Below are positions 6,711 to 7,153 of a DNA stretch of 7,153 nt, in pieces. The position numbers were made by a program, and so were the translations under genes. Under the pieces are notes generated by a model. That model did not search any database. It saw only the letters and a program-made list of their open reading frames with translations, and was not told where the DNA came from. The stretch's first letter is position 1. Each line of letters opens with the position of its first letter. The DNA comes from an uncultured Lachnospiraceae bacterium (lineage in GTDB: Bacteria > Bacillota_A > Clostridia > Lachnospirales > Lachnospiraceae): contig CACZHN010000132.1 in the NCBI GenBank assembly GCA_902780985.1, forward strand, positions 1 through 7,153, written 5' to 3'.

Positions 6711-6742
6711 TTGTTCATACAGACCTGAGTTTATTCGAACAA
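6711..6742 (+). promoter_or_regulatory. Leader inverted repeat upstream of pckA
   Basis: TTGTTC (6711-6716) pairs with GAACAA (6737-6742). The pairing can be extended by ATA (6717-6719) with TAT (6732-6734) across a 2-nt bulge, leaving a 12-nt loop. It lies just downstream of the predicted transcription start, so it could be an operator or a short RNA stem-loop. There is no T-run after it, so it is not an intrinsic terminator. The stem is weak. Confidence 0.3.
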
Positions 6743-6770
6743 TGTAAACTAAAATAATAATTATAAAGAA

Positions 6771-6784
6771 AGAGGTAAGAGGTA
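6771..6784 (+). promoter_or_regulatory. Tandem Shine-Dalgarno repeat of pckA
   Basis: Two exact copies of AGAGGTA stand head to tail (6771-6777 and 6778-6784), directly before the ATG at 6785. The first AGAGG is 9 nt from the start codon and can act as the ribosome site. The second is only 2 nt away, too close to be used for this start. Confidence 0.6.
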
Positions 6785-7153
6785 ATGGCAAACGTTGATT
6801 TAACAAAGTATGGCATCACAGGTACAACTGAGATCGTTTATAATCCTTCATTTGAGGATCTTTTCGAAGAAGAGATGAAGCCTGAACTTACAGGTTTTGA
6901 CAAGGGACAGAATACAGAGCTTGACGCAGTTAACGTTATGACAGGTGTTTACACAGGTCGTTCTCCTAAGGATAAGTTCATCGTTATGGATGACAACTCA
7001 AAGGACACTGTATGGTGGACAAGCGAGGAGTATCCAAACGACAACCATGTAGCTACACAGGAAGCATGGGAAGCTGTTAAGGAGATCGCTAAGAAGGAGC
7101 TTTCAAACAAGAGACTCTTCGTAGTAGATGCATTCTGCGGTGCAAACAAGGAT
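6785..7153 (+). CDS. pckA: Phosphoenolpyruvate carboxykinase (ATP), N-terminal part (3' end outside window)
   Basis: The first 123 codons of an ATP-dependent PEP carboxykinase are present; the family is usually about 520-540 residues, so roughly three quarters lies beyond the window. The enzyme interconverts oxaloacetate plus ATP with PEP, CO2 and ADP in the cytosol. It can serve gluconeogenesis or, in many anaerobes, fix CO2 towards succinate. [19 protein letters not shown] (9-27) matches the family N-terminus. TGRSPKDK (57-64) carries the substrate-binding arginine (Arg59, matching Arg65 of E. coli), and [11 protein letters not shown] (111-121) is near-invariant. The start at 6785 is set by AGAGG at 6771-6775. 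All four isoleucine codons are ATC and threonine is mostly ACA, unlike the ATA-rich operon upstream, which suggests high expression. It has its own promoter and is separated from the lipoprotein gene by 152 nt. The nucleotide-binding loops are not in view. Confidence 0.95.
   Translation, partial: MANVDLTKYGITGTTEIVYNPSFEDLFEEEMKPELTGFDKGQNTELDAVNVMTGVYTGRSPKDKFIVMDDNSKDTVWWTSEEYPNDNHVATQEAWEAVKEIAKKELSNKRLFVVDAFCGANKD

Overview
The window reads as chromosomal housekeeping DNA from a Gram-positive anaerobe of the Clostridia, most likely a member of the Lachnospiraceae. The reasons are moderate GC, AGA and ATA codons alongside GC-rich ones, purine-rich Shine-Dalgarno sites, a B. subtilis-like dCMP deaminase tail, a lipoprotein of Firmicutes type and an ATP-type PEP carboxykinase. 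The family placement is an inference from sequence style; no search was run. All genes are on the + strand, and coding density is very high up to position 6632.

Positions 1-4628 look like one operon of seven genes separated by only 2-18 nt. In order they are the tail of a dCMP deaminase (1-177), tsaE (186-626), tsaB (640-1356), a RimI-like acetyltransferase (1375-1851), ribonuclease Z (1864-2781), tsaD (2784-3929) and ispD (3942-4628). TsaB, TsaD and TsaE form the bacterial complex that transfers threonylcarbamoyl to A37 of ANN-decoding tRNAs (t6A). RNase Z trims tRNA 3' ends, so the core of the operon is a tRNA-maturation block. RimI is a frequent companion of TsaB/TsaD. The dCMP deaminase (dTMP supply) and IspD (isoprenoid precursors) flank this block. 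TsaC/TsaC2, which makes the threonylcarbamoyl-adenylate, is not in the window.

Positions 4600-6632 hold a candidate promoter buried in the end of ispD, followed by a 653-residue putative lipoprotein of the DUF885 family. It has a zinc-peptidase-like HEGCPGH motif and a Gly/Ser-rich tether behind the lipid-modified cysteine. Its role is unknown; a surface-anchored peptidase is the simplest guess.

Positions 6633-6784 are a 152-nt AT-rich regulatory gap. It holds a good sigma-A-type promoter, a perfect 9-bp inverted repeat over its -10 box, a second inverted repeat in the leader and a doubled Shine-Dalgarno motif. These lead into pckA (6785 to the window end, incomplete). The pckA start has visibly different codon choice, as expected of a strongly expressed gene.

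No mobile element, CRISPR array, RNA gene or clearly novel multi-gene system was found. The points most worth a second look are the control region of pckA, the DUF885 lipoprotein, the extended N-terminus of TsaD and the short N-terminus of the RimI homologue.
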